Source: Phoronis ovalis
Taxonomy: Eukaryota; Phoronida; Phoronidae
Assembly: GCA_028565635.1 (NCBI GenBank)
Contig: JAOXYB010062367.1
Location: 1-10,564, forward strand
Direction: 5' to 3'
DNA: 10,564 nucleotides
The notes below the pieces were generated by a model. That model had not been told where the DNA came from, did no database searches, and saw only the letters and a list, made by a program, of their open reading frames with translations. Below are positions 1 through 8,960 of the stretch, piece by piece (the stretch's first letter is position 1; each line of letters begins with the position of its first letter). Both the position numbers and the translations under genes were made by a program.

Positions 1-101
1 CCAGACTAAATTAAAATGAAAGGGGCAAAGTTGGTAATGTCCTGATATCATGACCAAATAAAGATTTAACATACAGCCTTACATGTCAGTTTTCAACTTA
101 C

Positions 102-283
102 ATATTTTTCGTACTTCTGCATAGTAAGACATAGTTTTTCCATAGTCATTTTTAGCAAAACACTGGTACATCCCTTCATCCTGTTTGGTAGGATTTTTAA
201 TAACAAGATTGCCATCTTTAAGTTCATATTTAGTAGTGTCCCCATTTATTACTATGGTAACATCATCTTTTGTCCATTCATAC
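102..283 (-). CDS. Neuroglian/L1-CAM-like adhesion protein, exon for C-terminal half of first Ig domain
   Basis: This internal exon encodes the second half of an I-set immunoglobulin domain of a secreted or membrane cell-adhesion protein. On the minus strand the acceptor reads TTGTACAATTCCAG, the exon starts at 283, and the strong donor GTAAGT follows base 102. The exon is 182 nt: one base, 60 codons and one base. It starts with the Trp of the Ig core in YEWTKDD, followed by the strand E/F signature GNLVIKNP...DEGMYQC, with the second core Cys, and FAKNDYG. From family knowledge, the YxCFAxNxxGxxxS...VRK pattern is typical of the first Ig domain of Drosophila neuroglian and vertebrate L1/NrCAM/neurofascin. 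Contactin Ig1 is the nearest alternative. The last phase is 1, so the next exon, off the left edge, should start a new module. I am confident it is a real Ig exon and moderately sure of the L1 family. Confidence 0.87.
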
Positions 284-310
284 CTGGAATTGTACAAATA
301 TATAACATAA

Positions 311-662
311 CAATAGACTAATTGCATGCACTTGAGGGCGCTACAGTCAGACCCTTTCAATACTGTGATGCTTTAGTGATACACAAAACTTGTTTTTTTT
401 AATCTGACTTTAGAAAAGCTTTAACCAGTGAAAATTTAACAAAATAAAATATATAAATAAATAGTTGTTTATGTATTGATATGCTCACAAAAAGGATGGT
501 ATTTCTTAGATCAAAGAACATCAGATTTTTTTTTGGTTTTGGCTCAGCATGCGAAGGATGTGTTCTCTGAATGAATCACGCAGAACTACATCATTGCGAC
601 ATGTTGGGATCGTCTGGATATGAAACTGGTGGCTCCACCAAGTGCATGCAAATAGTCTATTG
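311..662. mobile_element. Inverted-repeat element (possible MITE or fold-back element) inside the Ig intron
   Basis: Bases 311-333 and 640-662 are reverse complements at 22 of 23 positions, starting CAATAGACTA and ending TAGTCTATTG, with a TGCATGCA palindrome in each arm. Weaker similarity continues inward (GCGCTACAGTC against GCCACCAGTTT) and outward for about 14 bases. The inside has no transposase. Its right third (about 540-640) is richer in G+C and carries a GGTGGCTCCACC hairpin next to the right arm. I could not find a clean target-site duplication, so an old miniature transposon, a fold-back element or a local inverted duplication all remain possible. The left arm ends only about 28 bp from the acceptor of the Ig exon at 283. 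Confidence 0.55.
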
Positions 663-829
663 ATGTATATAAATAGTGTCACAAAATGATATAGTTTGTG
701 TATGAAAAGGAAATTTTCAAGACATAACAAATACAGTTTTACTGTTTTTGTTGTCACTATATGACATGAGAGGAAAGTCAGATATCAATGAAATGCGAGC
801 TGTAATACATTTCTTAAAAATATACTTAC

Positions 830-944
830 GAAGGTGGTGGCATAGAGACAGCTTCACATTTTATTTCTAACTGTGGTGGTAAATTCTCATTTTTAAAAAG
901 CACTAACTTCTGCGGATTAATTACTAAGTTTGGAGGCAGTAATA
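830..944 (-). CDS. Neuroglian/L1-CAM-like adhesion protein, exon for N-terminal half of first Ig domain
   Basis: This exon has a textbook acceptor (ATTTTCTTTTCAG) before base 944 and a textbook donor (GTAAGTAT) after base 830. It is 115 nt: two bases, 37 codons and two bases. It encodes LLPPNLVINPQKLVLF, then the first core Cys in LEIKCEAV, then MPPP. Its final TC joins the first G of the exon at 102-283 to give Ser, so the reading frame runs without a break into YEWTKD. Together the two exons make a 297-nt, 99-codon, phase 1-1 Ig module with Cys, Trp and Cys about 12 and 38 residues apart, which is normal for the fold. The PPxxxxxP opening before the first beta strand is a known feature of L1-family Ig1. 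The intron between the two exons (284-829) is 546 nt. Confidence 0.87.
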
Positions 945-1484
945 CTGAAAAGAAAATATTAAAACATGTTAAACTGAAGCAAGAAGCAACATTTAGGTAA
1001 CCGTCTGCAGCATACTGACTAACAACATAACATATCATAACATAGCATTATGAATGAAATTTAGATATAAATTTCAAAGAATAAAGTCTAATGAGTATTA
1101 TACTAGTACCTTTATTATTTGATTTTCCCTTAATTTTGCAGAGGAGGAACATATGTTTTTATGAAATCTTCGGACATTTTCTATTATATAATTAACAACA
1201 ACAGGTAATGGATGTGCCCGTAAAAAGCTTTGCTAATAGATCAAAATTGATAACTGGGCTCCCTTTCTCAGAGGTACCTTTAATGGTGGCGGGAAACGGA
1301 CAAAGGCATTCTACTTAAATGCCAGAAGGTTTCAAAGAGATAGCTGCATTTATTAGTATGTTTTGGATTGGAAAATGTGGGACAAACATTTCTACAAGCC
1401 TACCTTGTGAAACAGTCAAATGAATGACAGATACACTAAAACACCATTGCAATCTACATAATAAGTACAAGTAATCAAGCCTAC
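945..1484 (-). other. Intron between signal-peptide exon and first Ig exon
   Basis: This 540-nt stretch lies between the candidate donor after 1485 and the acceptor before 944. It includes the second copy of the 58-bp duplication (1395-1452) and a G+C-richer patch near 1240-1300, containing GGGCTCCCTTTCTCAGAGG and GGTGGCGGGAAACGGAC. That patch may be an old repeat fragment. I see no coding signal in it. Confidence 0.5.
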
Positions 1485-1533
1485 CTTGTGAAACAGTCAA
1501 ATGAATGACAGATACACTAAAACACCATTGCAA
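1395..1533. repeat. Perfect 58-bp direct duplication, 81-bp period, spanning the signal-peptide exon and its donor
   Basis: Bases 1395-1452 and 1476-1533 are identical over 58 bp. A 23-bp unrelated spacer lies between them. On the minus strand each copy carries the coding stretch LQWCFSVSVIHLTVSQ followed by a GTAGGC donor. The offset of 81 is a multiple of three, and no stop lies between the copies, so the upstream copy can read through its own donor into the second one. Perfect identity in an otherwise A+T-rich, freely drifting intron margin argues for a recent event, selection on the copy, or gene conversion. Confidence 0.95.
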
Positions 1534-1597
1534 AATCAACATTTTGCTACCTGTCAATCAGTATCATTCTTAATCATTCAATAGAAGTCTTGAAAAT
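1485..1597 (-). CDS. Candidate signal-peptide exon of the neuroglian/L1-like gene (coding 1485-1542)
   Basis: The minus strand shows a long T-tract ending TTTATAG as acceptor before base 1597, and a CAAG|GTAGGC donor after base 1485. The ATG at 1542-1540 (context AGCAAAATG, A at -3) opens a 19-codon stretch, MLILQWCFSVSVIHLTVSQ, plus one base. The phase-1 end joins the TA that opens the exon at 830-944, giving Val and then LLPPN. The hydrophobic run with TVS-Q near its end fits a signal peptide, so the mature protein could start near QVLLPP. Two short upstream ORFs (starting ATGATTAAG and ATGATACTG) would lie in the 5' leader, which suggests an untranslated first exon further upstream. The intron to the next exon is 540 nt. 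A second donor at 1404 inside the duplicated segment could extend the exon in frame. An alternative start exon at 7346-7392 cannot be excluded. Confidence 0.55.
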
Positions 1598-4596
1598 CTA
1601 TAAAAAAAAACAATAAAAGTCAAAATTATGTGAGGTACCACATTAAATAATTCATCACCAATAAATGTTCATCTTTTTATTAGATAGGCAATGAAAATAT
1701 ACATTGTTGCTTTATTAGTGCACTGTTTAAATGTCATGTTTTTTAATTTGGTGTCTACGTGATTTAATAAGATTAGATAATTATATAACTAATTTGATAT
1801 AGGCCTCTGCTAGGAATTATCCTGTATATAAATGCTACATAGGCTAACTGTATGACTACCATTTCACTAAATCCTAAATCACATAACATTTCAGGAACAT
1901 GCAGTGATTGAAATACTGGTCAGAATGGGGGTTATATATATATCTCTTCTAAACATCTTGTCAAAAATGCTGTCAACAGGATATCATCTGAATATATATT
2001 GTCATCATGCATGGGTTTCAATCCCATCACGATTTGTGGCTCAAATTACAATTGACTCATTTTTTCTACTCCTACTTCTCTTTAAAAAAGACAACATTGT
2101 TAATAAATTATCAAGTTAGAATCTTACTATTGTACACTTGCCTGAAAACGCACAAGACAATATTACATTTATTTAGCCAGCATAAGTAAATGCAGTCTGT
2201 GAAAAAAAATGTTATCAATATTTATACATACTCTGGAATATACATTCAAAAAGTTTTGAGGGGAAATGAACATAACAGGCACTTGGCAACAATAAGATAC
2301 TGAAGTTTTAATATCATACATGTATATTGTAAATACATGTAGTCTAAATGAACGGAGTAAAGTGTCATACAGAGTGTGTAATACATAGTCAAATTATATA
2401 TCATGTACAATGTACATACACACAGTTTCTGAGAATAGATGCTTTACTATAAATTATAAAAATGATGCCAAAACACCTGGACAATACAATACATAATAAC
2501 TGCCTGGATCAAACTTCTACGTTCAGTTTCTTGTAGTTTTCATCATCAATTCCCACTCGCTACTCAATACTTCTTTATATCATAATAATCTCATGCTTAA
2601 ACCCAGGCTGCCAGTTGAATGTAACTTTCATTGTTTGTTTGTATAAATACATTTTTTGTTATTCCACAAATATCTCTACACAAAATCTTACATTTATCCT
2701 CTGATTTCAATAAGGTTTAATTCAATCTGTTAAATGACCACAATAAAAGGTATACAAAGTTATAGATGCATTGTACCTTTCCAGACTGTACACATTTGAG
2801 TGTTCAATTGAACTGATGTATGTGATATGTTCATAAAATACACTGAAATTTGCTTTCAGTCACAACATTATGATGAATGCAAAGTTGAGGGTGCAAGTAC
2901 TGCATGGTACTTTATTGGAATTAATAACATTCAAGTCAAATTTTGAACTGGTATGGAAAGTGAGGGAATGTAAATGGTCCATAAATTTTCAAATATTTCG
3001 TGCAAATTATTTACCACAGGGTATTGTGAGTGAATTTATCACAGGTTTAAACAAAATCACAAAAATAATATTTAACCAAGAAAACATACCTGTAGATAAT
3101 TAAATAACACTAACTGTGAAAGGTAAATTATAGATCCTTTAAAATGGCCAATAAAAATACTTTGTATATTGACACTACTGAGTTTGATGTCCAGATCACC
3201 TCATACTGAATTAATAGCTGTCACATATGAGTACTGCTAACTGACCAACACTGTAACCCATTTTTGAAAATATTTCACTGGTATCCTAGATATGCTTTTC
3301 AATGGTAATAAAATACATATTTGATAAGTGATAAAAACCTGTAATAAAATTTCATGCTCTGATACCATTTAAACTTTAATGGAAAAATCAATAAAATTTT
3401 AAAGCATACATGTGTTAAATTATGTTGTATGTTACATTGATTCATACATGACCCATTTTGTACAAGTAGGTTTTTTATATGGGTATTGTGTATAACAAAT
3501 ATATCCCACTTTTCACAGGCTTCATTTAAATAATAATTTTTTATAATCATATTCCATTCAGTGGAATAAAGATGGTTATTTTTGGAATATTTTAATTAAA
3601 ATTAATAAGGGTTGATCAACTGTGTTCAATTTCTTCTAGCTAAGTTAAGTAAGCATGCATCTATGATAGTATATTTTTTTGTTAACTTGGCCCATATATG
3701 ATCATACCTCTTCTTTAATAAATATTGATTACACCTCCTAGTTATAAATTTCAATAAACTTACTATTTTTTTATGGTCATACCTCTTCTTTTTATAACCA
3801 AATCTGTTTCTGAAGGTAGAAACAGGTTTGTTAATAACACATCTTAAAAGATACACGTTTTAACCTACACATGTTTTTTAACTATGAACAACAGACAATC
3901 TTAACTTGATAAGGGTATACAACAAAATATCTTAACAATAGGTAAACAATAATGTGCAAGTAATGTATGTGGTTTTGCTGATTTTAAAAAACTGTTATTT
4001 CTACATATTAATATTGAAGTTACAAAATTATTATGTTAATCTTAATTACCATCATGATCAACACCGTGACATAATAAAATCTTAGACCTGACTAAAAGTA
4101 AAAATGGGAATAATTATTTATGTTAAGTAAACTGGACATACTGAAGCTTTTTTGTCAGCTAGCTGCTAACTATAAACATCTTTTTGCAGACATTACCTCA
4201 TTTTTCTTTCCTGTACTCTGTACATGACATACTAGTGTAAAGTTCAATACCATACCTTCAAGTCACGATTTAATTAGCACAATGAAACATTAATCTTCTA
4301 CAACAAATAACAGGTAACTTATTAATAATTGCTTGTATAAACTCTACCAAGAAAACTGGTTTAAAATAACCTGGGTCAATGTCCTGTTTCGTTATGAAAT
4401 ACAAACAATGGTATAAGGTAAATGACCATACACATAATCAATGCGTTTTACTTAAAGATAATTTCTAAAATAAAACTTCATCTCAAACTCAATATTGTAA
4501 AGCAGATTTCTATGTTGAAAGTAATTAAAATTTTGTTGCTGCTTTACGATCATTGATGAAATTAGTGAGGCAATCTAAAAAATAAAATAAAAATAG
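1598..4596. other. Gene-free A+T-rich sequence, probably long 5' intron of the adhesion gene
   Basis: About 3 kb with no coding region I can defend. Open frames here, for example 2870-3103 on plus and 3299-3550 or 3626-3856 on minus, are short, A/T-coded and carry no known motif. Small structures seen are two TACATGTA palindromes 17 bp apart (2317-2324, 2334-2341), an ATGTAC-AAT-GTACAT hairpin (2403-2417), and a 15-bp direct repeat at 3702-3716 and 3777-3791. The intron assignment is inference from the upstream ORFs in the leader at 1543-1597 and that leader's strong splice acceptor. Confidence 0.45.
3702..3791. repeat. 15-bp direct repeat, 75-bp period
   Basis: TCATACCTCTTCTTT occurs at 3702-3716 and again at 3777-3791. 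The sequence between is A+T-rich and not otherwise repeated. This could be chance or the trace of a small duplication. Confidence 0.5.
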
Positions 4597-4657
4597 CAAC
4601 ATAGTCATACATTACATTATGTAGTAACAACATAGTCATACATTACATTATGTAGTA
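4597..4657. repeat. 31-bp tandem duplication (two copies)
   Basis: The unit starting CAACATAGTCATACATTACA is repeated back to back at 4597-4627 and 4628-4657, with 30 of 31 positions matching (only the last base differs). Each copy holds a TACAT...ATGTA inverted repeat that could form a small stem. The near identity points to a recent replication-slippage or unequal-exchange event, and such a locus may vary in copy number. Confidence 0.92.
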
Positions 4658-4758
4658 TTTTAAGAGAACTTATAAACCACACAATCTTATTGCAATGATG
4701 TACGTTATTGTCAAAATTATGGCTTCTATATTATTTTTCTTTCTTCTCATGTTCTAGA

Positions 4759-4988
4759 CTCAGATATCTTCATCTTGGTATGACTCCTATACTATGCCCC
4801 TAGCTGCTAACTACCAGCACCGGGTACCAGACATACTATCCTTCTTTTATTTCTCAGTTGTGCAAATACTCACAAAAAGAATGAGCGAGCTGAGAGCTAG
4901 AACTGAGGTGCATGCCGGAATGTGGGTCCATGGAACAATTGCTGAATACTGTATTCATTTCAGAAATAGAATATTATGCATATACTAA
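4759..4988 (+). pseudogene. Unrecognised plus-strand open stretch, possible exon or gene relic
   Basis: After a pyrimidine-rich tract ending CATGTTCTAG, an acceptor-like signal, the frame starting ACTCAGATA is open for 76 codons to a TAA at 4986-4988. Its first part reads TQISSSWYDSYTMPLAANYQ and then HRVPDILSF. The codons are much less A/T-biased than in the surrounding DNA (GCT GCT AAC TAC CAG CAC CGG). A second part contains MSELRARTEVHAGMWVHG. An ATG at 4794 lies in frame. I recognise no family. CTAGCTGCTAACTA also occurs near 4160, hinting at a repeat family. It could be a transposon remnant, a retro-inserted fragment or an exon of an overlapping gene. It could also be chance. I see no convincing donor. 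Confidence 0.25.
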
Positions 4989-5007
4989 TAGTTCTCAAAA
5001 TCTCACC

Positions 5008-7345
5008 TGAAGTTAGCTAATAAATATAAAATAACTTTCTCTTTCCAAAATATCAAGACATATACAAGGTCACAATCCTTTCAAACAGCAAATATCAATA
5101 TAGAATAAATATACTCAAAATGGTTGGTTGGCTATTTACAGGAATTATCCATTCATCAATGAGGTTTTGTGGTAATGATAATAACTCATAATTGAAGTGT
5201 TAATTGTATTAATTGTTGTGAAAAATATGTACATAAACATCATTTATCAGAACTAACCTAATTTCCTTATTAAAACAATCAATATAATGCCTACAGGGCA
5301 ATTAGCAAAATGTGACAATGTATATGTATGCTTGACTGTGCATATAGATGCAAAATTGTAGTATCTGAGAAAAACAGCCTGTGACAGCAGACAAAACAAA
5401 AATTTCTAAAAAGGAAGTCATGAGAACATGTCACATGGATAGTGTCATCATCTGACCAAGTGCTTACCAAAGATAAAATCACTGCATTATTAAATATGTG
5501 ACTCTGTTGAAGTAACATCAGCAATTTTTCTTTACAAAATATTCAATAGACTAGTTTACTTTGCTTTAAAGTCTGGGGTCCAACTTAAATCAGTGAACAG
5601 TACGCATGTTTGTGAACAAAAACAACTAAAAGGAGGATTTTTAAAAACAAAGCACATTAACACACATTACACAGTTAGATTTTAATTTTTTGATCACACA
5701 AAGAGTCTGCCTTATTTAATTATCGAGTCTAGGTATTAAGGGGGATTCATTTACCGAGGTATTTTAATTCAAATACAACACTAATAAAAGGGATATCTAA
5801 ACTTTCTATTAGTCAGTGAAAATGGCTGGGTCAAAATTTAAAAATCCATTCCCAAACATGGGTACCACTTATTCCCTTGAGTGGGACCCCCCCCCCATCT
5901 CACTATCATAATGCAATATGTCAGCATCTTCATCATTAATCCCAGACTCTGATCTATAGGGTATTGTAATTACATTTCAACTTTATCAGAAATCAAATGA
6001 ATAAACATGAAGACAAATAATAAACTTTACCCATAAATAACCATGATAAAGAATGTCTGACAATGATAACAGCTTTTTTGCAGTTGCTGCTACAACCTTG
6101 ACTCAAAAACTATAAAATAATACATATAGTTATATTACATTATGCAACTATATTCACATATGTTTACATGTACCTCACAGTTTAAAAATGTCCTTCCTAC
6201 TACTCCAGAAAACATGTACGCTAATAAATTTTATGAGTCATTGTTCAGGTCATGACATAAATTCAAAAATAACGTACCGCTACTTGAAATGCAAAGTATG
6301 TATTGAATGTTCAATGTTTCTGTTTCATTTATCAGTAATAATTATGTATGCAAAAAAAACACAATTTTATAACTTCATTATTACAAAACTAATTAAAAGG
6401 ATTAACAGCAAATGCAGCTAGATGACAGAACTATCTCTACATGTTAATTTACCTAAAATTAAACACTACTTAGAAATCGCATTATAAACATTAAATTATT
6501 GCTACAATCATTAAAAGGCAGAAATCTTTAAGAAGGAAATGCGGGCTGGAAATGTCAATAAGGAATTCATGAATATAAAATAGACTTACCAATAAAATTT
6601 AAGGTAATTAATTGATCAAGGAGCCATATCTTAAATCATGCAAGCCAGGCTGGCTTAAAAGTTTTTTAAAGTTCAAACAACTTGAAACATTGAGTGGGTT
6701 GGACAACTGCTGCGCATGACAGATTTCACATAATAGGAAGTCAAAGGATGAGCATAATAATGATGGGATATTAGGATTACATTAGGATATGCTGGGGTTA
6801 CTTACTACAAAGGCATGAAAGCAACAGTTGCCAGGTCCCAGCAGGATGTTATGGGTTACTGGGGTTTATGTTATTGGTCAATTGGAGTTTAACATCATTA
6901 TTATTGTTTAAGGTGTGTAAAATAAATAAAGCAATAAATTAACTTTATTAAGATATATTATGGCAACAATTATATTGCATTTTGAAGCAATAAAGACATT
7001 TTTTACATGACAGTATGGACTCAATGTAAGGCTAATTTGTTCTTTCAAGACAAGAAACCTTTCAGGACATTTTTTATACTTCAAGCTATGATGTAAATTA
7101 AGAGTTTCACTTTCCTTGTTAAATAGATATAGTTTTAAAATATCTTTCAAAACTAATTTATCTATTTAACGAAAACATTTAGTCAAATTTGAAGTCAGGT
7201 AGCATAACCCAGACTGGGCCATAAAAGTTCAAGAAGGTACACATTGAGCAGTCATACAAAACACAAATGCCCTTTGTTATAAAACTTGGGTAATATTTGT
7301 ACAGAGCAGTACCTCTATGCAATATAAACATTTTATATAAACTAC
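5008..7345. other. Gene-free A+T-rich intronic or intergenic sequence
   Basis: No gene recognised. A donor-like CAG|GTGAGA lies on the minus strand at 5007/5006 but no exon with a matching acceptor is evident. A run of ten C (5887-5896) sits in a somewhat less A+T-rich patch (5740-5960) with a GGTACC palindrome. A perfect 6-bp stem with a 3-base loop lies at 6642-6656 (AAGCCA-GGC-TGGCTT). It starts a G-richer stretch to about 6880 that could be a decayed repeat. Open frames at 5291-5524, 6188-6421 and 6908-7150 look like chance. Confidence 0.4.
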
Positions 7346-7392
7346 CTGCACTCAACAGTAAAAAGAATGTAAACACACACATGTTTTAAGAC
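7346..7392 (-). CDS. Alternative candidate signal-peptide start exon (coding 7346-7382)
   Basis: On the minus strand the acceptor TTTCTTATTTGTAG precedes base 7392 and a CAG|GTAGTT donor follows base 7346, bounding a 47-nt exon. An in-frame TAA sits just before the ATG at 7382-7380 (context AAAACATG). The ATG opens 12 codons, MCVFTFFLLLSA, plus one base. The phase-1 end joins the exon at 830-944 as Val and then LLPPN. The hydrophobic run would work as a short signal peptide, but it has no basic n-region and the donor is weak at +5. It could be an alternative first coding exon to 1485-1597, or a coincidence in A+T-rich DNA. Confidence 0.22.
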
Positions 7393-7754
7393 CTACAAAT
7401 AAGAAATCATAGAGGTTAAACTTTGTTAATCTGTTCATGGATGCATATTATAGTTTCAGGCTTTACTCATTACAATTACATAATACCCAAGGATAATTAT
7501 TCCATGATAGGCAGTGTTATGTTTCATGAATAGCAACATGATGACACTTAACATATCTGCTTATGGAAAAAAATTTCAATCTGTTTGAATATGTTGTACT
7601 GCACTATGTTGCCATTATACTAAAAGCAATATATTTATTTATTTCCCCTGTACATTAAAAACTAAACAACATAATTAGATATATCACTGAACAAATAATT
7701 AAATAATTTGTAAATATGAGTTACCAACAATAAATAATTAAAAACAATACTTAC

Positions 7755-7850
7755 AAGTTTTATTCATGTTATACTTGAGCTTAAAATGGCAGTACATCGA
7801 CTCAACATAAATACTATATTATATTTTTACAAAACTTTTCCAAACAGCAA
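7755..7850 (-). other. Candidate untranslated internal 5' exon
   Basis: The minus strand has a strong acceptor (CTTCTTATCTCTCAG) before base 7850 and a strong donor (ACTT|GTAAGTATT) after base 7755, 96 nt apart. Both signals match the consensus better than most in this region. The segment has no long frame starting from its 5' end. It has short ATGs, one open to the donor in phase 1 but not hydrophobic. If real, it is most likely a 5' leader exon of the adhesion gene. Only transcript data can settle it. Confidence 0.22.
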
Positions 7851-8354
7851 CTGAGAGATAAGAAGCATATTTTTAATCTTCAATCAAAAGCATTCAACTA
7901 TAATTTATCTGAAGTGCTTCTTATATCTTATAACAAACTTTTAAGAGGATAGAAGCCATAAGGCGCTGTCTGTCAAACCTTATTATTAAATATATTCATT
8001 GTGCAGTTTAAAAGTGGCAGATGGTAATCAGAAAGTGAGATTGCCTGGATGGGAAATAAATAAACTGTTAATGGACTATATTTACTAGTAATAGTTACTT
8101 TCTTCAATCTATACAATAGATAATATTAATCGCTAAATCAAAATTACTGATGCTTTTCATTCCAAGTGTAAATGCAAACTATTCACTCATTAGTTTCAAA
8201 CATAAAGTTAGTAATTATCATCATTGCTTCTCTTTTTGAAACTTGATAGTGCTGTCATTTAAAAAATACAACAAACTTGTACTGAGAAAAAATAGCTTGA
8301 AATCTGCCTGAATAAAACGTGCCTAAAATAAAATCTGTAATAAAAAAATTCTAC

Positions 8355-8391
8355 CTGCTCCTATATAATCAGGTGTATCATCATCTGTCAT
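8355..8391 (-). other. Possible 37-nt microexon
   Basis: An acceptor-like CAATCTGTGTAG and a CAG|GTAGAA donor bound a 37-nt segment encoding M-T-D-D-D-T-P-D-Y-I-G-A plus one base. Its phase fits the Ig exon at 830-944. From family knowledge, vertebrate L1 genes carry a tiny exon between the signal peptide and Ig1, which is why I list it. However, no phase-0 signal-peptide exon is visible upstream, and the donor is weak. Low confidence. Confidence 0.12.
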
Positions 8392-8582
8392 CTACACAGA
8401 TTGCAACACACTGATGCAAAAACAAAAAATCCTACGAAAACATGATCTAGATTTTTTAATAAGTGCGATTTTTAAAGTTTTCATTTTTTGTGATTTATTT
8501 AGCATTAGTAAATTGGTTGAATTATACTCCCTTTACAATATATCTGTATAGCGTATGTGCGCTAGTTAAAATCCTTACAAAT

Positions 8583-8668
8583 GTTAAACAAAGTTTAACC
8601 ATGCACCAGGTTACTTTAACAGGTGCTTTATATTTAAAACTTCAAAATGTGCCGGTGTCCATTGGCAC
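8583..8668. repeat. Cluster of three short hairpins in a G+C-richer patch
   Basis: Three inverted repeats follow each other. GTTAAAC-AAA-GTTTAAC is a perfect 7-bp stem at 8583-8599. GCACC...GGTGC with an inner GTTA/TAAC stem lies at 8603-8626. GTGCC...GGCAC lies at 8649-8668. The patch to about 8700 is less A+T-rich than its flanks and may be the relic of a repeat element. A 94-codon plus-strand open frame (8463-8747) crosses it but carries no motif and is probably chance. Confidence 0.4.
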
Positions 8669-8763
8669 CTGCCTGGTCACCAGAAGCAGAGACAGGCTAA
8701 CAATAGTAATTGGGACTGTAATATGCTATTTAAAATGTGCAAGATGAATACGCAACACTTTAC

Positions 8764-8960
8764 CTGTTTGAAGTAGTTTCTATTCCGTGATTGTTTGTAA
8801 CTTTAAATGAACTGTTGATACCTGTCTAACACCTCTTTCAACGACACCTTTCCGCCATTTCTGATTACTTATAGTCACGTCTTGTAAGTCTCGAGAGGTG
8901 TGTGGTTTTAGGTACATTGACACTGAATGTCTCGAATATTATGTTGACAGCGCCAGGAGT
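8764..8960 (-). other. Candidate untranslated first exon of the adhesion gene (5' limit approximate)
   Basis: On the minus strand a good donor (CAAACAG|GTAAAGTG) follows base 8764. The sequence upstream of it, to about 8960, is relatively CpG-containing, as expected near a transcription start. It holds one tiny frame at 8858-8838 (ATGGCGGAAAGG..., M-A-E-R-C-R-stop) in excellent start context, which would act as an upstream ORF. There is no other coding potential. The 5' boundary is a guess. The exon is proposed because the candidate start exons further down have splice acceptors and so need a leader exon. Confidence 0.25.

Noticed and set aside
521-757. 78-codon minus-strand open frame between the Ig exons
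   Set aside because: It overlaps the inverted-repeat element, has no domain motif, and the flanking exons already join perfectly without it.
2009-2030. T-arm-like string GGGTTTCAATCCC suggesting a tRNA or tRNA-derived SINE
   Set aside because: The invariant TTC and purine of the T loop do not align, and no matching A-box, anticodon stem or acceptor stem is found upstream.
2870-3103. 77-codon plus-strand open frame
   Set aside because: A/T-driven codons, no recognised motif, no convincing splice or promoter context. Open frames of this length occur by chance in a window this size.
3626-3856. Minus-strand open frame with a repeated KKRYDH motif
   Set aside because: The repetition only mirrors the 15-bp DNA direct repeat. 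The protein is otherwise lysine-rich low complexity typical of A/T-rich non-coding DNA.
5291-5524. Minus-strand open frame with GTAAGC donor-like site
   Set aside because: No domain, no matching acceptor at a sensible position, and no phase-compatible partner exon.
5887-5896. Run of ten C as a possible G-quadruplex or regulatory element
   Set aside because: A single homopolymer run without further G/C tracts at quadruplex spacing. More likely a simple mononucleotide repeat.
8463-8747. 94-codon plus-strand open frame with hydrophobic start (MRFLKFSFFVIYLALV...)
   Set aside because: No family recognised. It lies across hairpins in a probable repeat relic, and there is no supporting promoter or splice context.
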